Assembly (NCBI GenBank): GCA_000687975.1
Contig: JIAB01000001.1
Span: forward strand, 2,394,001-2,458,000
DNA length: 64,000 nucleotides
Source of the DNA: Lachnospiraceae bacterium AC2031
GTDB lineage: Bacteria > Bacillota > Clostridia > Lachnospirales > Lachnospiraceae
Reading direction: 5' to 3'
How positions within the stretch are numbered: position 1 is the stretch's first letter; every line of letters begins with the position of its first letter. A model generated the notes under the pieces. The model saw only the letters and a program-made list of their open reading frames with translations. It did no database searches and was not told where the DNA came from. Shown in pieces: positions 33,554-42,700 of this stretch. A program made the position numbers and the translations under genes.

Positions 33554-35662
33554 ATGAAGCTTGGTAAGAAGATAGTGGCACTCAGAATACCGATACTAAT
33601 ACTTGCCGCACTTATGCTTATACCAGCAGTAATCGGTTATCTAAAAACCAGAACAAATTATGATATTCTCACATATCTTCCAAAAGATATTGAGACGATG
33701 AAGGGACAGAATATCCTGGCTGAGGATTTCGGAACCGGGGCATTTTCCATGGTGGTCGTGGAAGGACTTCCGGATAAGGATATAGCAAGTCTCGCAGAGA
33801 AAATTGAAAAAGTAGATCATGTTGAAAGGGTAATTTCTTATGCGTCTGCTACCAACGGAACAGTTCCGATAGAACTGCTTCCAGAAGATTTGCAGGATAC
33901 CATAAGGCAGGGTGATTCACAGCTCATGATGGTATTCTACGACACTACACTTTCAGCAGATGAAACATTAAATGCGGTTGAAGAGATCCGTGATGTGGCA
34001 GGAGAAAGTGTATTTATAGGCGGCATGTCTGCAGTAGTAATCGACACTAAGAATCTGAGTGATCATGAGGTCCCAATATATGTGGCCATCGCAGTTGTGC
34101 TTTGCCTCATAGTACTTCAGTTAAACATGGATTCATTTCTTATTCCAATACTTTTCCTTACAAGTATTGGTTGTGCAGTTGCATACAATATGGGATCAAA
34201 TGTTTTCATGGGTGAAATATCCTATGTAACCAAGGCTCTTGCTGCAGTTCTTCAGTTAGCAGTAACCATGGACTACTCTATATTCCTTTGGCACAGCTAC
34301 TGTGATGAAAAGAAGGAATTTGAAGATAAGAAAGATGCTATGGCTGTAGCTATAGATAAAACCTTTGTATCCGTTTTAGGAAGCTCCATTACAACAGTTG
34401 CAGGATTCGTTGCTCTGATGTTTATGAGTTTTACCCTGGGACTTGATATGGGAATCGTTATGGCAAAGGGTGTTGTGATCGGAGTTATCTGCTGCGTCAC
34501 AATACTTCCTTCAATGATACTTATATTCGATAAAGCAATCGAGAAGACAAGACATAAGGCATGGGTTCCAGACTTTTCAAGGATCAGCCCATGGATCGTT
34601 AAGCACTATTACATATTTATAATTGCATTTCTTGTTCTTATAGTACCTGCGTACTATGGACAGAAACATAACAAGGTTTATTACAACTTAGACAGCTCTC
34701 TTCCAAAGGACCTGCAGAGTATTCAGGCAAATGAGAAGCTGGAGAAAGAATTTAATATGGCATCAACCCATATGATCCTCCTGGACTCCAATCTCGGTGA
34801 TAAGGAAGTTAGAGAACTTATAGATGAGGTTAACAAGGTTGACGGCGTTAAGACAACTCTTGGAATCCAGGCTCTGGAGGGAGCAGGACTTCCACGTGAG
34901 ATGATGCCAGAAAATATAGTTAATATACTTGATGACGGAGAGTATCAGCTGCTTTTCATTATGTCAGAATACAAGGTTGCATCTGATGAGGTTAATGCTC
35001 AGTGTGACGAGATAAATGACATCATAGATAAGTATGATACTAAGGGAATGTTAATTGGTGAAGCTCCATGTACTGAGGATCTCATAAAGGTAACTGACCA
35101 CGACTTTAATATCGTCAACTCGGTATCGATCGTTCTGGTCGGACTGATAATAATTTTTGTCTTTAAGTCAGCCTCACTACCTATTCTTCTTGTTTCAGTT
35201 ATCGAGTTCGCGATTTTTATCAATATGGGAATTCCTCATTACACCGGAGCTACACTTCCTTTTGTAGCTTCTATCGTAATCGGAACAATCCAGTTGGGTT
35301 CAACAGTTGATTACGCGATACTTATGACAAACAAGTATAAGACGGCAAGACTCGGTGGCATGGATAGAGATGGCGCAGTAACCACAGCTTTAGAGGGTTC
35401 GATCAATTCAATCTTTGTTTCGGCACTTTCCTTCTTTGCGGCTACATTTGGCGTCGGTATATATTCAAAGATAGATATGATCAGTTCACTGTGTATCCTT
35501 ATGGCAAGAGGCGCAATCATCAGTATGTTCGTTGTTATCCTGCTTCTGCCAGCGGTACTCCGTGTATTCGATGGTCTGGTAGTTCATACAACATTTGGTT
35601 TTAAAAAGGTGCAGGGGGGACAGACCCCACTGCACCAAGGTCCGTCCCCACTTGCACATTAA
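33554..35662 (+). CDS. MMPL/RND-family exporter; C-terminus encoded by an R1 repeat
   Basis: A 702-residue membrane protein with the RND-like repeat of one helix, an outside domain and five helices, twice (TMs near 12-30, 190-330, then 370-390 and 540-680). TMDYSIFLWHSY and STVDYAILMTNKYK are the family's paired helix-4 motifs with the proton-relay Asp. These proteins move lipids or hydrophobic compounds. The start has AGGAGG at 7 bases. The last 17 residues, VQGGQTPLHQGPSPLAH, come from an R1 element (35608-35657), whose end supplies the sequence running into the stop codon. The lipoprotein gene downstream is the likely partner. Confidence 0.92.
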   Translation: MKLGKKIVALRIPILILAALMLIPAVIGYLKTRTNYDILTYLPKDIETMKGQNILAEDFGTGAFSMVVVEGLPDKDIASLAEKIEKVDHVERVISYASATNGTVPIELLPEDLQDTIRQGDSQLMMVFYDTTLSADETLNAVEEIRDVAGESVFIGGMSAVVIDTKNLSDHEVPIYVAIAVVLCLIVLQLNMDSFLIPILFLTSIGCAVAYNMGSNVFMGEISYVTKALAAVLQLAVTMDYSIFLWHSYCDEKKEFEDKKDAMAVAIDKTFVSVLGSSITTVAGFVALMFMSFTLGLDMGIVMAKGVVIGVICCVTILPSMILIFDKAIEKTRHKAWVPDFSRISPWIVKHYYIFIIAFLVLIVPAYYGQKHNKVYYNLDSSLPKDLQSIQANEKLEKEFNMASTHMILLDSNLGDKEVRELIDEVNKVDGVKTTLGIQALEGAGLPREMMPENIVNILDDGEYQLLFIMSEYKVASDEVNAQCDEINDIIDKYDTKGMLIGEAPCTEDLIKVTDHDFNIVNSVSIVLVGLIIIFVFKSASLPILLVSVIEFAIFINMGIPHYTGATLPFVASIVIGTIQLGSTVDYAILMTNKYKTARLGGMDRDGAVTTALEGSINSIFVSALSFFAATFGVGIYSKIDMISSLCILMARGAIISMFVVILLLPAVLRVFDGLVVHTTFGFKKVQGGQTPLHQGPSPLAH
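35608..35657 (-). repeat. R1 palindromic element (copy e, long form, forms a protein C-terminus)
   Basis: Hairpin unit GGTGCAGGGGGG to CCCCACTGCACC followed by half arm AAGGTCCGTCCCCACTTGCAC. It is in the same reading phase as copy a (VQGGQT / GPSPL). The exporter stop codon TAA is 3 bases beyond its end. Confidence 0.92.
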
Positions 35663-35694
35663 TGGGAAAGAATAAAGAGAAAGGAAGATGAATT

Positions 35695-38220
35695 ATGAAG
35701 AGTTCATATTATATAAATAGACGTAGAGCCATCGCCACTGCGATGAGCGTTATGATGATTGGTAGTCTTGCAGGTTGTTCTTCTGCAGATGCAATAAAGA
35801 ATATAGATACTTCTAATAATATAGATTCAGAGGGAGTTCAGGCTTCCGATGATACTGAGGAGCTGACAGAGGTTATATCTAATTCAATCGGTATTGGAAA
35901 AACTTCCGGTGCCACAGATGGTATTGATAAGGAAGAAACTGTTTACCTTATCTCTGATGCTTCAGGAAATGTTCAGGACACTATAGTTGATGAGTGGCTG
36001 AAGAATCCTGAGGGTAAGGATGAGCTGAAGGATGTTTCAAAGCTTTACGACATCGAAAATGTAAAGGGCGAAGAGACATTTGATCAGGAAAGCACAAAGC
36101 TTACATGGCAGGCAGGTGGCTCGGATATCTACTATCAGGGACATTCAGATGAAGAGGCACCAGTTGCTGTAAAGGTAACTTACTATCTTGATGGTGAGGA
36201 GATAAGTCCTGAAGAACTGGCTGGAAAGTCAGGTCATGTGAAGATCAGATATGAGTATGAGAATAATTCGAAAGATGGAGACGTTTATACCCCATTTGTC
36301 ATGGCAACAGGTATGACGCTGGATATGGAGAAGTTCGCAAATGTTACTGGCACAAATGCGAAGGTGATATCGGATGGTTCAAGATATATAGTTGTGGGAT
36401 ACGGAATGCCAGGCCTTGAGGAGAGTCTTGATCTTAGCGGTCTGGATAATCTGGAGCTGGATACTGATGAGTCAGAGGATAAAGATGAAAAGAGTGAAAA
36501 GGGAGATTCACTTACAGATCTTGGTCTAGAGTTTCCTGAATACTTCGAGGTTGAAGCAGATGCGATCGATTTTAAGCTTGGCATGACGGTTACAGTGGCA
36601 AGCGTTGAAACTCTTGGAGAAGATGATATAGATATAAGCGACGCAGAGGATGAGATTAATGATCTTGTGGACCAGTACCAGACTGGAATGAACTCTCTTG
36701 TTGATGGTATTGAAGACTACACAGACGGCGTTGATCAGGTTGCATCAGGTGTTGATACACTTAGCTCGGGAAGTGAGACTCTTTATTCAGGAGCTGGAAC
36801 CCTTAAGAGTGGTATCGAAAGTGCTGCGTCAGGTGCAGACACAATAAAGACTAGTCTTGATACTGCTTACTCAGGTTCTCAGACTCTGAGTAGTGGCGCA
36901 ACAGCAGTAAAGGACGGCGCTGCAGCACTTAGTACAGGTGCATCGAGTGCATATGATGGTGCTAAGCAGGTAAGTGATGGTGCGGCAGAACTCAACACTG
37001 CTGTACAGGCAATAACTCTTCCAGATGTAAGTTCCATGGCGAGTGCTTCAGTAGATGACGAAACTAAGGCGGCCATCAAAGACAAGGCTGAGGCATCACT
37101 TGGAACTGACACTGCTTCTTATGTGGGAGCGGCTGTGACAAGTGCAGTAAGTGGAGCGGTTAACAACGATACAGTTAGCCAGGTTATGGCATATAAAACA
37201 GGCGGAGCTTCGGCAGTTGAGACTGCAGCACAAAATGCAGGCGCAGGCCAGGCAGTAAATGCAGCAACTGCAGCGGCAACTGCAGCTGGTTCAGTAAGCT
37301 ATTCAGGTTCTGCAAATGCAGCATCTCTTGCGGCAGTAAAGGATCAGATAGCAGCAGCGCTGAAGGTTGCTTACATGTCAAATCCAGAAAATCCTATGGA
37401 CGAATCAACGGCAGCGGCTACAGCTTCTGCAACAGCTGATGCCATGATAAATGGAGTCTATCAGGCAGGCTATGGAGATGGCTATGGAAAGGCATACTGC
37501 GTTGGCTACGGTGCAGGTTATGCTGCGGAATATCAGACATACCTTACAGAGTTCGATAAGTATATTGGACAGGTAACAGCCGCATTCCAGGGAGATTCAT
37601 TTGGCAGTGCTGTTACAAATGTAGCAAATGCTTATGCATCAGCCGGTGCTCAGGTGACTCTTGGTAAAGTGGGCGAGACAATGAGTTCATTTTCAACTAA
37701 GCTTGATACTCTTAAGGCAGGTACACAGAGTCTTGCAGATGGTTCAGCTACACTTACAGAAGGACTTGATTCACTTAAAAATGGAGCTGGCACACTTGCT
37801 GAAGGAACTGGAACTCTTGCGACTGGAGCATCAACACTTTCAGACGGACTTTCTCAGCTGGATACAGGAGCAGGAACACTTCAGAGCGGAATGAGCGAAC
37901 TTAAGTCAGGTTCAGCCACACTTTATAGTGGAACAGAAACGCTTAAGAATGGTGTCAGTGAGTTAAAGTCAGGAACTGATACACTTACAGCTAACAGCTC
38001 TAAGCTTAACGATGGTGCAGGTGAATTAAAAGATGCAACAGACCTTCTGGTTGATAAACTTGAGGAAACAGAAGATGGTCTTGATAATTTCGTAGATAGC
38101 GTTAATTCAGTTAAGGCTGCAGCAAGAAATTATAAATCTTTCGGTGGTGCATCTGAGGACACAGAAACAAGCACTAAGTTCATCATTAAAGTTGGTGGCG
38201 TAGAGGCGGCTGCAAAGTAG
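35695..38220 (+). CDS. Lipoprotein with helical SG repeats, probable partner of the MMPL exporter (YhgE/Pip-like)
   Basis: An 841-residue exported lipoprotein: signal peptide with lipobox SLAGC (Cys at about 28), an N-terminal beta-rich domain, and long runs of heptad-like repeats (SGADTIKTSLDTAYSGSQTL, SDGAAELNTAVQ, LKNGVSELKSGTDTL) as in YhgE/Pip-type proteins. These repeats are predicted helical coiled coils outside the cell. An Ala/Tyr/Gly-rich insert (about 440-640) separates two repeat blocks. It lies 32 bases after the MMPL gene with GGAAGATG before the ATG. A 33-codon tail in another frame follows the stop, hinting at a frameshift near 38215. Confidence 0.82.
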   Translation: MKSSYYINRRRAIATAMSVMMIGSLAGCSSADAIKNIDTSNNIDSEGVQASDDTEELTEVISNSIGIGKTSGATDGIDKEETVYLISDASGNVQDTIVDEWLKNPEGKDELKDVSKLYDIENVKGEETFDQESTKLTWQAGGSDIYYQGHSDEEAPVAVKVTYYLDGEEISPEELAGKSGHVKIRYEYENNSKDGDVYTPFVMATGMTLDMEKFANVTGTNAKVISDGSRYIVVGYGMPGLEESLDLSGLDNLELDTDESEDKDEKSEKGDSLTDLGLEFPEYFEVEADAIDFKLGMTVTVASVETLGEDDIDISDAEDEINDLVDQYQTGMNSLVDGIEDYTDGVDQVASGVDTLSSGSETLYSGAGTLKSGIESAASGADTIKTSLDTAYSGSQTLSSGATAVKDGAAALSTGASSAYDGAKQVSDGAAELNTAVQAITLPDVSSMASASVDDETKAAIKDKAEASLGTDTASYVGAAVTSAVSGAVNNDTVSQVMAYKTGGASAVETAAQNAGAGQAVNAATAAATAAGSVSYSGSANAASLAAVKDQIAAALKVAYMSNPENPMDESTAAATASATADAMINGVYQAGYGDGYGKAYCVGYGAGYAAEYQTYLTEFDKYIGQVTAAFQGDSFGSAVTNVANAYASAGAQVTLGKVGETMSSFSTKLDTLKAGTQSLADGSATLTEGLDSLKNGAGTLAEGTGTLATGASTLSDGLSQLDTGAGTLQSGMSELKSGSATLYSGTETLKNGVSELKSGTDTLTANSSKLNDGAGELKDATDLLVDKLEETEDGLDNFVDSVNSVKAAARNYKSFGGASEDTETSTKFIIKVGGVEAAAK

Positions 38221-38319
38221 TAGACAGGTTTATCAAAAACACACTAGCTGAGAGACAGGCTGAAAGGCAGGCTGCAGTAAAAACAACAAAGAAACCAACA
38301 ACAGGTATGAGAAGATAAA
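38214..38319 (+). pseudogene. Out-of-frame continuation of the lipoprotein gene
   Basis: In a shifted frame, coding continues past the TAG at 38218-38220 as VVDRFIKNTLAERQ, then AERQAAVKTTKKPTTGMRR and TAA at 38317-38319. The R1 element at 38323 begins 3 bases after this second stop, the position R1 takes after true stop codons elsewhere here. A single-base change near GCAAAGTAGTAGAC would explain it. It may be a frameshifted tail or chance. Confidence 0.4.
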
Positions 38320-38322
38320 AAG

Positions 38323-38371
38323 TGCAGATGGGGACAGACCTTGGTGCAGTGGGGTCTGTCCCCGCTGCACT
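38323..38371 (+). repeat. R1 palindromic element (copy f, long form), possible terminator
   Basis: Half arm GTGCAGATGGGGACAGACCTT, then the hairpin unit GGTGCAGTGGGG to CCCCGCTGCAC. Flanked by AAAAA and TTTTT, so it has the form of a bidirectional intrinsic terminator after the lipoprotein gene. Confidence 0.9.
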
Positions 38372-38428
38372 TTTTGTGCTATATTTAATGAGTAATGCAA
38401 CGTGGTTAGTTAGTGGAGGGTGTAATGT

Positions 38429-39799
38429 ATGAATGAACAGAAGCAGACTCCAATGGGGTTGATTATTGGAATTATTATCGGTGTTACGGTACTGATACTT
38501 GGGGGTATCGGTGTTGCTATAGCATATGTGAATGGTGCGTTTGGAAAAGAGGATGAATCCAGGAGACCTGACAGAACTACTGAGTCGACGGAAGAAATAG
38601 CAGTACAGACTACGGAGGATGCAAATGGCACTTCTACCGAGGATATAGTCAAGGCGGCTCATGAAGCATACCTGAATATTTTGTCTGAGCATATGGCTAA
38701 GATTCAGAGATACAACTGGCAGTATGGTTACAACTATGGTAACACTGAGCCTATCGCTATCGAAGATCTAAATGGAGATGATATTCCAGAACTTATCTTC
38801 ATGGAAGCTGAGGATGAAATCGCTGCAGGCTTCACGATCTACGGGTTTGAGAATGGAGCGGCAAAGTGCCTGTATGAATATACGACTATCGATGCAGAGG
38901 TGGCAGGCGGAAGCGTATTCTACATTGCAAAGCTGCAGGATCATGCCGGAATCTTTATTTACTATTCTGTAGTGGATGAAGGTTCAAATGAGAATTTTGA
39001 AGAGATTACTTTGAATAGTTCGGGAGTGTATGAATCTCAAGGCAGATTTTCCAGAGAGGCGTATCCAAAGGATGATAATTTAGGAATGAACGTAACCTAC
39101 TATGAAGGTGACGTGGAGATATCTGAAGATGACTTCAATGACTTTGCAAATGGTTGCGAGGATCGGATCGAGAAGTTCCTGATGCATTCAGAGGGTGAAG
39201 ATATTGACACTCTTGTAACGATGAATGGCTGTTGTAGCATTTCTCTTTCTGATGCAAAGGATGAACTCGCCGAAGGGCTTGATGTTGATCTTGAAGAGAT
39301 GTTTAAGGTTACACTTCCAGTTGATGAGAGTATGAATTTCTGTTTTTCCAGCGGTGCAGGTGGCTGGGGAACATATCTAGAAATGGATTCTGACGGAAAC
39401 TTTACTGGAGATTATCATGATTCCGACATGGGAGATACTGGTGAGGGTTATCCTAACGGTACAGTGTATGTCTGCAACTTCAGTGGCAAGTTTACTGACA
39501 TCGAACAAGTTGATGAACATACCTATAAGATGAAGCTGGAGAGTTATACTGCCGATGATGAGATAGGAACAGAAGAGATACTTGATGGAATCCGATACGT
39601 ATATACAGGCGCGTATGGACTGGAAGGTGGCAAGACATTTTACCTTTACACACCAGGTAAACCAATCTACGAGCTTTCGGAGGACTTTATCGGCTGGTCT
39701 TACGGTGTTGTGGGTGACATCAGTGAGGATACCACTTTAAAATACTACGGAATCTACAATGAGGAAGAAGGTTTAGGCTTCTTCGTCTATTCAGAATGA
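38429..39799 (+). CDS. Membrane-anchored outside protein of unknown function with DLNGDDIPEL motif
   Basis: A 456-residue protein with one N-terminal transmembrane helix (about 9-34), a Thr/Ser/Glu linker and a large outside domain. IEDLNGDDIPELIFM (about 110) is a calcium-loop-like DxNxDDxxEL motif found in many exported Lachnospiraceae proteins and near FG-GAP repeats. I do not recognise the remainder, which is acidic and beta-rich. A related motif occurs in the lipoprotein at 43467. RBS GTGGAGGG. It is transcribed alone, between R1 copy f and a terminator at 39803. Confidence 0.7.
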   Translation: MNEQKQTPMGLIIGIIIGVTVLILGGIGVAIAYVNGAFGKEDESRRPDRTTESTEEIAVQTTEDANGTSTEDIVKAAHEAYLNILSEHMAKIQRYNWQYGYNYGNTEPIAIEDLNGDDIPELIFMEAEDEIAAGFTIYGFENGAAKCLYEYTTIDAEVAGGSVFYIAKLQDHAGIFIYYSVVDEGSNENFEEITLNSSGVYESQGRFSREAYPKDDNLGMNVTYYEGDVEISEDDFNDFANGCEDRIEKFLMHSEGEDIDTLVTMNGCCSISLSDAKDELAEGLDVDLEEMFKVTLPVDESMNFCFSSGAGGWGTYLEMDSDGNFTGDYHDSDMGDTGEGYPNGTVYVCNFSGKFTDIEQVDEHTYKMKLESYTADDEIGTEEILDGIRYVYTGAYGLEGGKTFYLYTPGKPIYELSEDFIGWSYGVVGDISEDTTLKYYGIYNEEEGLGFFVYSE

Positions 39800-39802
39800 T
39801 AG

Positions 39803-39832
39803 ATATGCAGCGGCATCCCCGCTGCATATTTT
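39803..39832 (+). terminator. Hairpin after the DLNGDD protein gene
   Basis: ATATGCAGCGG (39803-39813) pairs with CCGCTGCATAT (39819-39829), then TTTT. The core recalls R1 arms but is too short to assign. Confidence 0.65.
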
Positions 39833-39933
39833 GGTGTTTCTAATATTGGGAAAATGTAGTAAAATATAACGGTATTTGCTGGTTCATGGAATACTAGATT
39901 TTTATGTGCTTACGGAGGCAAACTATAAGAAAA

Positions 39934-41166
39934 ATGAATAACAAAAGATTTAAGACGGTTGGTAAAGTTTCTTCGAAGATTTTAGCTGTTATAATGACAT
40001 TTGCAATTGTTTTATCTCTATCGGTTGAACCGAGCATAGATTCGAATGCTGTCGGCTGGAAGGGCAATACTTCTGGCTGGTGGTACGAGGAGTCGGACGG
40101 CTCATATCCATCAGAAAGCTGGAAGCAGATTGATGGAAGCTGGTATTACTTTGATTCGGCTGGTTACATGGTGACAGGCTGGAGAAAGATCAGCGGAGTA
40201 TATTATTACTTTGAATCAAGCGGTGCGATGGCCGCAGACAAGTGGATTGGCGATTATTATGTGGATGCATCTGGCGCCTGGACAGAAACAGCTGGCAGTA
40301 CTGGCTGGGTAATGAGAGGCGGCAAATGGTATTTCTACAATGAAGATGGTTCTGCAGCAACTGGCTGGAAGAAGTCAGGCCGCGACTGGTACTACCTGGA
40401 TGCGGATGGTAGTGCTCACACAGGCTGGCTTTCAGATGGCGGTGACTGGTACTATATGGACTCAGACGGAAAGATGAGCATTGACTGGATCTGGGATGGT
40501 TCAGCTTGGTATCTTATGAGTTCTGAAGGTAAATGGATCAGCGACAATAAGATCATCTACCTGACCTTTGATGATGGCCCTGGACCATACACTCAGAGAC
40601 TGCTGAATATCCTCGACAAAAATGGGGTCAAGGCTACATTTTTCGTTACTGCTGCATATCCAGAGTATTCCTATCTGATCGGTACTGAATATAATGCTGG
40701 ACATTCTATCGGCGTTCATACATATACACATAATTATCAGAAGATTTATTCCAGCGAGGCTGCTTACTGGAGTGATTTCGAGAGGATGGAAAGCGTTATC
40801 GAGGCTCAGACTGGTTCAAGAACAAATATGTTCCGATTCCCAGGAGGAAGCTCTAATCTGGTTAGTTCTTTCAATTCTGGAGTTATGACACGCCTTACTA
40901 CTCAGGCAACTCAGAAGGGCTACACATATTATGATTGGAATGTTCTTAGTGGAGATGCGGGAGACACTACAGATAGCAGTAAGATTTTAGAGAACCTGAA
41001 GAATGGAGTTAAGACTCATAATGAGAGCGTGATCCTTTGTCATGATATTAAGGATTACACTATAGATGCTGTGGAGGATTTCATTCCTTGGGCACTGGCT
41101 AACGGATATACATTCCAGCCACTCAGTGAGAACAGCATCACTGCACATCATACGGTACAAAATTAA
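39934..41166 (+). CDS. Polysaccharide deacetylase (CE4) with cell-wall-binding repeats
   Basis: A 410-residue secreted enzyme: signal peptide (about 12-35), five to six choline-binding-type repeats (WYYFDSAGYMVTGW, WYFYNEDGSAATGW, WYYLDADGSAHTGW) and a C-terminal NodB domain. Catalytic motifs are complete: TFDDGPG (base and metal Asp), HTYTH (metal His), RFPGG, and CHDI. It probably removes N-acetyl groups from peptidoglycan or another glycan while docked to the wall. ATG 39934 is chosen, though GGAGG lies 15 bases upstream; an alternative ATG at 39904 precedes that site. An R1 element follows the stop. Confidence 0.9.
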   Translation: MNNKRFKTVGKVSSKILAVIMTFAIVLSLSVEPSIDSNAVGWKGNTSGWWYEESDGSYPSESWKQIDGSWYYFDSAGYMVTGWRKISGVYYYFESSGAMAADKWIGDYYVDASGAWTETAGSTGWVMRGGKWYFYNEDGSAATGWKKSGRDWYYLDADGSAHTGWLSDGGDWYYMDSDGKMSIDWIWDGSAWYLMSSEGKWISDNKIIYLTFDDGPGPYTQRLLNILDKNGVKATFFVTAAYPEYSYLIGTEYNAGHSIGVHTYTHNYQKIYSSEAAYWSDFERMESVIEAQTGSRTNMFRFPGGSSNLVSSFNSGVMTRLTTQATQKGYTYYDWNVLSGDAGDTTDSSKILENLKNGVKTHNESVILCHDIKDYTIDAVEDFIPWALANGYTFQPLSENSITAHHTVQN

Positions 41167-41167
41167 T

Positions 41168-41210
41168 GTGCAGTTTGGTGCAGTGGGGACGGACCCCGCT
41201 GCACCAAACT
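41168..41210 (+). repeat. R1 palindromic element (copy g)
   Basis: GTGCAG at 41168 begins one base after the deacetylase stop; the hairpin unit is GGTGCAGTGGGG to CCCCGCTGCACC (41177-41205), and the stem extends outward with AGTTT/AAACT (to 41210). Confidence 0.9.
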
Positions 41211-41241
41211 ACATTGAGTATTATATAGGGGGTTACAAGAA

Positions 41242-41742
41242 ATGACCAAGAAAATTGATTACAAGAGATCGGATTACATTAACTGGGATCAGTACTTTAT
41301 GGGGATTGCACTGCTCTCAGCGGAAAGAAGTAAGGATCCGAGTACACAGGTTGGTGCCTGCATCGTAGATGGCGATAACCGTATCTTATCTATGGGTTAC
41401 AATGGCATGCCACGCGGCTGTGACGACGACGATATGCCTTGGGGCAGAGACGGAGCAGCGCTTGACAGCAAGTATGCCTTCGTATGTCATGCGGAGTTAA
41501 ATGCCATTTTAAATTATCACGGTACCGGCACCCTCAAAGGTGCAAGAGTGTACGTTACTCTGTTCCCTTGTAATGAATGTGCAAAGGCCATAATTCAGAG
41601 TGGAATTGCTGAGATAATCTATATGTCTGATAAGTATGCAGACAGCGAGAGTACAATCGCATCAAAGAAGATGTTCGATATGACTGGAATCAAGTACCGC
41701 AAGTACGAGCCAGCAGGCCGCGACATTATCCTCAGCATATAA
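41242..41742 (+). CDS. dCMP deaminase (ComEB-like)
   Basis: A 166-residue zinc-dependent deaminase that turns dCMP into dUMP for thymidylate synthesis. The catalytic motifs are HAE (about 80-82, CHAELNAI) and PCNEC (about 109-113), giving one His and two Cys zinc ligands with a proton-shuttling Glu. GACDDDDMPWGRDG is the substrate-side insert usual in this group. RBS GGGGGTT. The gene ends directly at an R2 repeat that separates it from tsaE. Confidence 0.95.
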   Translation: MTKKIDYKRSDYINWDQYFMGIALLSAERSKDPSTQVGACIVDGDNRILSMGYNGMPRGCDDDDMPWGRDGAALDSKYAFVCHAELNAILNYHGTGTLKGARVYVTLFPCNECAKAIIQSGIAEIIYMSDKYADSESTIASKKMFDMTGIKYRKYEPAGRDIILSI

Positions 41743-41779
41743 AATGAGTCGATTCGCTCTCACGCCCTTTTGACTCATT
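41743..41779 (-). repeat. R2 palindromic element (copy c)
   Basis: Reverse orientation, the same sequence as copy a. It starts at the base after the dCMP deaminase stop codon and ends next to the GGAG of tsaE. Confidence 0.88.
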
Positions 41780-41792
41780 GGAGATGAATAAA

Positions 41793-42218
41793 ATGACAGA
41801 GAAATTTGAGAGTTTTAGTAGAGAAGATACATTTGAATATGCAAAGAAACTTGGAGAGCAGGCAAAGCCAGGTGATGTGTACTGCCTGAGTGGAGACCTT
41901 GGCGTTGGAAAGACAGTTTTTGCTCAGGGATTTGGTGCAGGTCTCGGGATTACAGAACCTATGTCCAGTCCAACCTTTACCATACTCCAGGAATATACAG
42001 AAGGCCGACTTCCCTTGTATCACTACGATGTATACCGCGTTGGTGATGTGGATGAAATGGAAGAGACCGGATTCTACGAATATGTAGGCGGCGATGGCGT
42101 TGCCCTGATAGAATGGGCTGAGCTGATCGAGGAGATCATTCCAAAGACAGCGAAGCATATCCTCATCGAAAAGGATGTGGAGAAGGGCTTTGACTACCGC
42201 ACAATTTCTGTAGAATAA
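41793..42218 (+). CDS. tsaE: tRNA t6A biosynthesis ATPase TsaE
   Basis: A 141-residue P-loop protein of the t6A pathway, which with TsaB and TsaD adds threonylcarbamoyl to A37 of ANN-decoding tRNAs. Walker A is GDLGVGKT (about 34-41), followed by the TSPTF-like block MSSPTFTILQ and the HYDVYRV and LIEWAEL motifs. Several starts are possible; ATG 41793 has GGAG 9 bases upstream. It forms an operon with rimI (17 bases later) and tsaB. Confidence 0.95.
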   Translation: MTEKFESFSREDTFEYAKKLGEQAKPGDVYCLSGDLGVGKTVFAQGFGAGLGITEPMSSPTFTILQEYTEGRLPLYHYDVYRVGDVDEMEETGFYEYVGGDGVALIEWAELIEEIIPKTAKHILIEKDVEKGFDYRTISVE

Positions 42219-42219
42219 G

Positions 42220-42231
42220 TCAAAAGGCAGG
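42220..42231 (+). repeat. Possible R2 remnant
   Basis: AGTCAAAAGGCA right after the tsaE stop matches the left part of R2 but the right arm is missing. It could be a decayed copy or chance. Confidence 0.25.
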
Positions 42232-42235
42232 ATAT

Positions 42236-42652
42236 ATGTCGATATTTAGTGATATAGCAAAACTGGAGAGTGATAACTTCTCAGACGCTTGGAGTGAGAA
42301 AAGCCTGGAAGATACATTTGAGTATGACTACAACCATCTTCTGATGGAGAAGCGTGATGGCAAGGTTGTGGGCTACGTGATCTACTCGGATGTTCAGGGA
42401 GATGCAGAGCTTCTGAGAATAGCAGTAGATAAGAGTTACAGACGTCGCGGCATTGCGTCAATACTGATGCAGAACATGCTGGATGAACTGGTTGAGTCAG
42501 GTGCTGAAAGGGTGAGCCTTGAGGTGCGAGCTCACAACATATCTGCAGTGACACTCTATAAAAAGTTTGGTTTTGTTGATATATTTATAAGAGAAAACTA
42601 CTACACGGAGCCAGAAGATGATGCGCTCATCTTCCAACTTCAGTTTACATAA
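42236..42652 (+). CDS. rimI: GNAT acetyltransferase RimI
   Basis: A 138-residue GNAT protein that acetylates the N-terminal alanine of ribosomal protein S18. The acetyl-CoA loop is YRRRGIASILMQNML (Q/RxxGxG/A type), followed by VSLEVRAHNISAVTLYKKFGF, the family signature, and a C-terminal YYTEPEDDALI. RimI lies between tsaE and tsaB in many Firmicutes, as here. Start ATG at 42236 with AGGCAGGA before it. Confidence 0.95.
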   Translation: MSIFSDIAKLESDNFSDAWSEKSLEDTFEYDYNHLLMEKRDGKVVGYVIYSDVQGDAELLRIAVDKSYRRRGIASILMQNMLDELVESGAERVSLEVRAHNISAVTLYKKFGFVDIFIRENYYTEPEDDALIFQLQFT

Positions 42653-42653
42653 T

Positions 42654-42690
42654 ATTGAGTCGATTCGGATCAAAGCCAAAGTGACTCATT
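42654..42690 (-). repeat. R2 palindromic element (copy d)
   Basis: ATTGAGTC and GACTCATT arms with a diverged interior (CGGATCAAAGCC). It begins one base after the rimI stop codon and ends against the GGGAGG of tsaB. Confidence 0.82.
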
Positions 42691-42700
42691 GGGAGGAAGA

